This document shows, piece after piece, positions 4,672 to 6,488 of a DNA stretch of 6,488 nt; position 1 is the first letter of the stretch; every line of letters starts with the position of its first letter. The notes under the pieces were generated by a model. The model had not been told where the DNA came from. It ran no database searches and saw only the letters and a program-made list of their open reading frames with translations. The stretch is from Candidatus Moraniibacteriota bacterium (GTDB taxonomy: Bacteria > Patescibacteriota > Minisyncoccia > Moranbacterales > GCA-2747515): NCBI GenBank assembly GCA_029933995.1, contig JAOZNB010000072.1, positions 1-6,488 of the forward strand, written 5' to 3'. The position numbers were made by a program, and so were the translations under genes.

Positions 4672-5418
4672 ATGCAGAAATTGATTGTAGGAAATTTAAA
4701 GATGAACATGGAAAATTTATCACAAAGAGATACATATGGTAAGGATTTTTTAGAGGAATTTAAACAAATGAAAACAAAAAATCATGTAGCGGTTTGTCCT
4801 CCAATGATTTATTTAGAATATTTTTATAAATTATTAAATAAGACAGGTGTCAGTATTGGTGCACAAGATTGTTTTTGGGAATTGTATGGGAGTTATACAG
4901 GTAATACTTCTCCAAAAACAATTAAATCAATAGGTGCACAATTTGTAATTGTTGGACATAGTGAAAGACGGCAGTACAATCATGAAACGGATGAGGATGT
5001 TGCGAGAAAAGTTTTGATGGCACTTAGGGTTGAGCTCATGCCTATTGTGTGTGTTGGTTATAATTCAGGCGGAGAAGAAATTGATAACGTGAAAGAGCAG
5101 GTTGAATTTATTGTAAAGAATTTTTCTCAAGATGAGATTGAAAATATCATATTTGCATATGAGCCTGTGTGGGCAATAGGTAGCGGAAAGACACCGACGA
5201 CTGATGATGTACATACTATGATAATGTATATAAGATCTATTATTGCAGCTACACATGGAAAAGAGTGTGCAGAGGGTGTAGGTATTTTGTATGGAGGAAG
5301 TGTTGTAGCCGAAAATGTAACAGATCTATGCACAAAGACATATGCGGATGGTGTATTAGTGGGTGGTGCAAGTTTGTCACCTCGCAAGTTTGCACAAATT
5401 GTGAGAATGTTAAATTAA
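4672..5418 (+). CDS. tpiA: Triosephosphate isomerase
   Basis: This cytosolic TIM-barrel enzyme interconverts dihydroxyacetone phosphate and glyceraldehyde-3-phosphate. The 248 residues are the normal full length. Catalytic residues are present: N8 and K10 in GNLKMN (usually GNWKMN), H96 in IVGHSERR, and base E164 in AYEPVWAIGSGKTPT, whose second half is flexible loop 6. The phosphate-binding ILYGGSV and GVLVGGAS follow near the C-terminus. Two departures from the common pattern: the loop-3 motif TGE reads TGN (76-78), and CVGE reads CVGY (127-130). The gene starts 17 bases after the membrane-protein gene and ends 28 before gap, which catalyses the next step, so the pair is metabolically coupled and probably one transcript. 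The upstream DNA is AT-only (TATAATAT then ATG), with no Shine-Dalgarno; that TATAAT is only three bases from the ATG and has no -35 at proper spacing. Confidence 0.96.
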   Translation: MQKLIVGNLKMNMENLSQRDTYGKDFLEEFKQMKTKNHVAVCPPMIYLEYFYKLLNKTGVSIGAQDCFWELYGSYTGNTSPKTIKSIGAQFVIVGHSERRQYNHETDEDVARKVLMALRVELMPIVCVGYNSGGEEIDNVKEQVEFIVKNFSQDEIENIIFAYEPVWAIGSGKTPTTDDVHTMIMYIRSIIAATHGKECAEGVGILYGGSVVAENVTDLCTKTYADGVLVGGASLSPRKFAQIVRMLN

Positions 5419-5446
5419 TTAGAAATTATAAATAATAATTAAAAAT

Positions 5447-6454
5447 ATGAAAAAAACAAAAATTGCAATAAATGGATTTGGTCGCATTGGTCGAGCTGCA
5501 TTCCGTATTATTTCTGATAGAGATGATTGTGAAGTGGTGGCAATAAATGATTTAACAGATAATAAAACACTTGCACATTTATTACAATATGATAGTGTGT
5601 TTCGAAAGTATGACAAAGAGGTATCTTCAGATGAAAAAAATATCATTGTAGATGGTCAAAAATATTTTACAACTGCAGAGCCAGAACCAGTTAAATTACC
5701 TTGGGGAGAGCATGATGTAGATGTTGTACTTGAGTGTACTGGTTTTTTTGTCAAAGATGGTGCTGCGTATGGACATATTGATGCTGGTGCAAAGCGAGTT
5801 GTGCTTAGTGCACCTGCAAAAGGTGAAGGAAATGTAGATACACATGTTTTGGGTGTGTCTGAACCTACTGAAGAATCAACACAAGTAATATCAAATGCAT
5901 CATGTACAACAAATTGTATAGCACCAGTAATGAAAGTGATGGATGAAATCTTTGGCGTGGAAAAATCGCTTATGACTACAATTCATTCATATACTTCAAC
6001 ACAGAAATTACAAGACGGTCCAGATAAAGATTTGCGTAAATCAAGAGCTGCGGCACAAAATATTATTCCTACTACAACTGGAGCAGCGATTGCAGCTACG
6101 TTGGTTTTGCCACAGCTCAAGGGAAAATTTGATGGTATGGCAATGCGTGTACCAACTATTGATGCATCAATTTCAGATATCACGATTATCACCTCAAAAG
6201 ATGTAACAGAAAAAGAAGTAAATGACGCATTTATTGCAGCAGCAAGTGGAGAACTAAAGGGAATTATGGGTGTTACAGATGAAATGTTAGTTTCAAGTGA
6301 TTTTATAGGAAATAATCATTCTACGATTGTGGATCTACCTTTAACAAAGGTAGCTGGTGGTAATTTGGTAAAAGTTGTAGCATGGTATGACAATGAATGG
6401 GGCTATGCTAATAGGTTGGTTGATATAGCAGTGTTACAAGGAAGCTTGATTTAA
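5447..6454 (+). CDS. gap: Type I glyceraldehyde-3-phosphate dehydrogenase
   Basis: The enzyme oxidises and phosphorylates glyceraldehyde-3-phosphate to 1,3-bisphosphoglycerate with NAD(P). The full-length 335 residues align residue for residue with the classic numbering: Rossmann motif INGFGRIGR (8-16), NDLTD (34-38), SAPAKGE (121-127), nucleophile C153 in SNASCTTNC, catalytic H180 in TTIHSYT, the SRAAAQNIIPTTTGAA stretch, and WYDNEWGYANRLVD near the end. NDLTD after the second beta strand favours NAD use; this is inference. It lies 28 bases after tpiA with no terminator between, so it probably belongs to the galT-to-gap transcript. The start context is A/T only, with no Shine-Dalgarno. No frameshift or missing catalytic residue is seen. 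Whether it runs in glycolysis or the reverse direction cannot be told. Confidence 0.97.
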   Translation: MKKTKIAINGFGRIGRAAFRIISDRDDCEVVAINDLTDNKTLAHLLQYDSVFRKYDKEVSSDEKNIIVDGQKYFTTAEPEPVKLPWGEHDVDVVLECTGFFVKDGAAYGHIDAGAKRVVLSAPAKGEGNVDTHVLGVSEPTEESTQVISNASCTTNCIAPVMKVMDEIFGVEKSLMTTIHSYTSTQKLQDGPDKDLRKSRAAAQNIIPTTTGAAIAATLVLPQLKGKFDGMAMRVPTIDASISDITIITSKDVTEKEVNDAFIAAASGELKGIMGVTDEMLVSSDFIGNNHSTIVDLPLTKVAGGNLVKVVAWYDNEWGYANRLVDIAVLQGSLI

Positions 6455-6484
6455 CAAAAATAAGTTATAAAATTGATTGTAAAA

Positions 6485-6488
6485 ATGA
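6485..6488 (+). CDS. Possible start of the next gene (only ATG visible)
   Basis: The window ends in ATGA, with an ATG at 6485-6487, 30 bases after the gap stop codon and following AT-rich DNA. Spacing and context match the starts of tpiA and gap. There is no terminator-like hairpin between gap and this ATG, so another co-transcribed gene is plausible; phosphoglycerate kinase is a common neighbour of gap, but nothing here shows it. Confidence 0.3.

Noticed and set aside
5127..5387. Open frame of 86 codons on the - strand inside tpiA
   Set aside because: Antisense to a clearly conserved gene, with no promoter or domain; the other minus-strand frames at 5065-5256, 5419-5646 and 5983-6192 fall for the same reason.
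897..6454. UGA-recoded genome (Gracilibacteria/Absconditabacteria code)
   Set aside because: All conserved genes are open without any in-frame TGA, and Gly is encoded by GGN throughout; recoded genomes would show TGA inside genes.

Overview
This window reads as an AT-rich bacterial chromosome segment, roughly one third GC by eye, with every supported gene on the + strand. The bacterium is probably streamlined, and a member of the Candidate Phyla Radiation (Patescibacteria, Parcubacteria-like) is my best guess. That placement is inference. It rests on short conserved housekeeping proteins, almost complete absence of Shine-Dalgarno sequences, a small multi-drug export (COG2426-type) membrane protein beside sugar-phosphate genes, and an acidic Thr/Ser/Gly-rich surface-type protein. 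The standard bacterial code fits: all ORFs are open, Trp is TGG, and only TAA and TAG stops occur.

Layout. Bases 2-541 hold the 3' end of a gene for an acidic, probably exported beta-rich protein, closed by a strong symmetric intrinsic terminator (552-589). A gene-free stretch of 355 bases follows (542-896). It contains a GC-rich palindromic repeat module (597-643) within a possible ~200 bp repeat element (596-799), then an inverted repeat (822-846) and a good sigma70-type promoter (863-890). That promoter lies so close to the next ATG that the mRNA is probably leaderless. Next come type I methionine aminopeptidase (897-1667), a RuvX/YqgF-family RNase H-fold protein (1808-2197), a family 2 glycosyltransferase like dolichyl-phosphate glucosyltransferases (2265-3020) and a GalT-family nucleotidyltransferase (3108-4136). 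A small membrane protein (4163-4654), triosephosphate isomerase (4672-5418) and type I glyceraldehyde-3-phosphate dehydrogenase (5447-6454) follow. The last four bases probably begin another gene.

How the genes fit together. The first three genes after the repeat are spaced loosely (140 and 67 bases) and look like separately tuned housekeeping units. From galT onward the gaps are 26, 17 and 28 bases with no terminator, so galT, the membrane protein, tpiA and gap are probably co-transcribed. This links sugar-1-phosphate/nucleotide-sugar exchange to the triose-phosphate part of glycolysis. The glycosyltransferase just upstream would use nucleotide sugars for lipid-linked glycan synthesis.

I found no defence system, CRISPR array, tRNA, rRNA or transposase. 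The points most worth a second look are regulatory or architectural: the repeat element, the likely leaderless and SD-less translation, hairpins touching the starts of the glycosyltransferase and galT genes, and unusual residues in GalT and TpiA.
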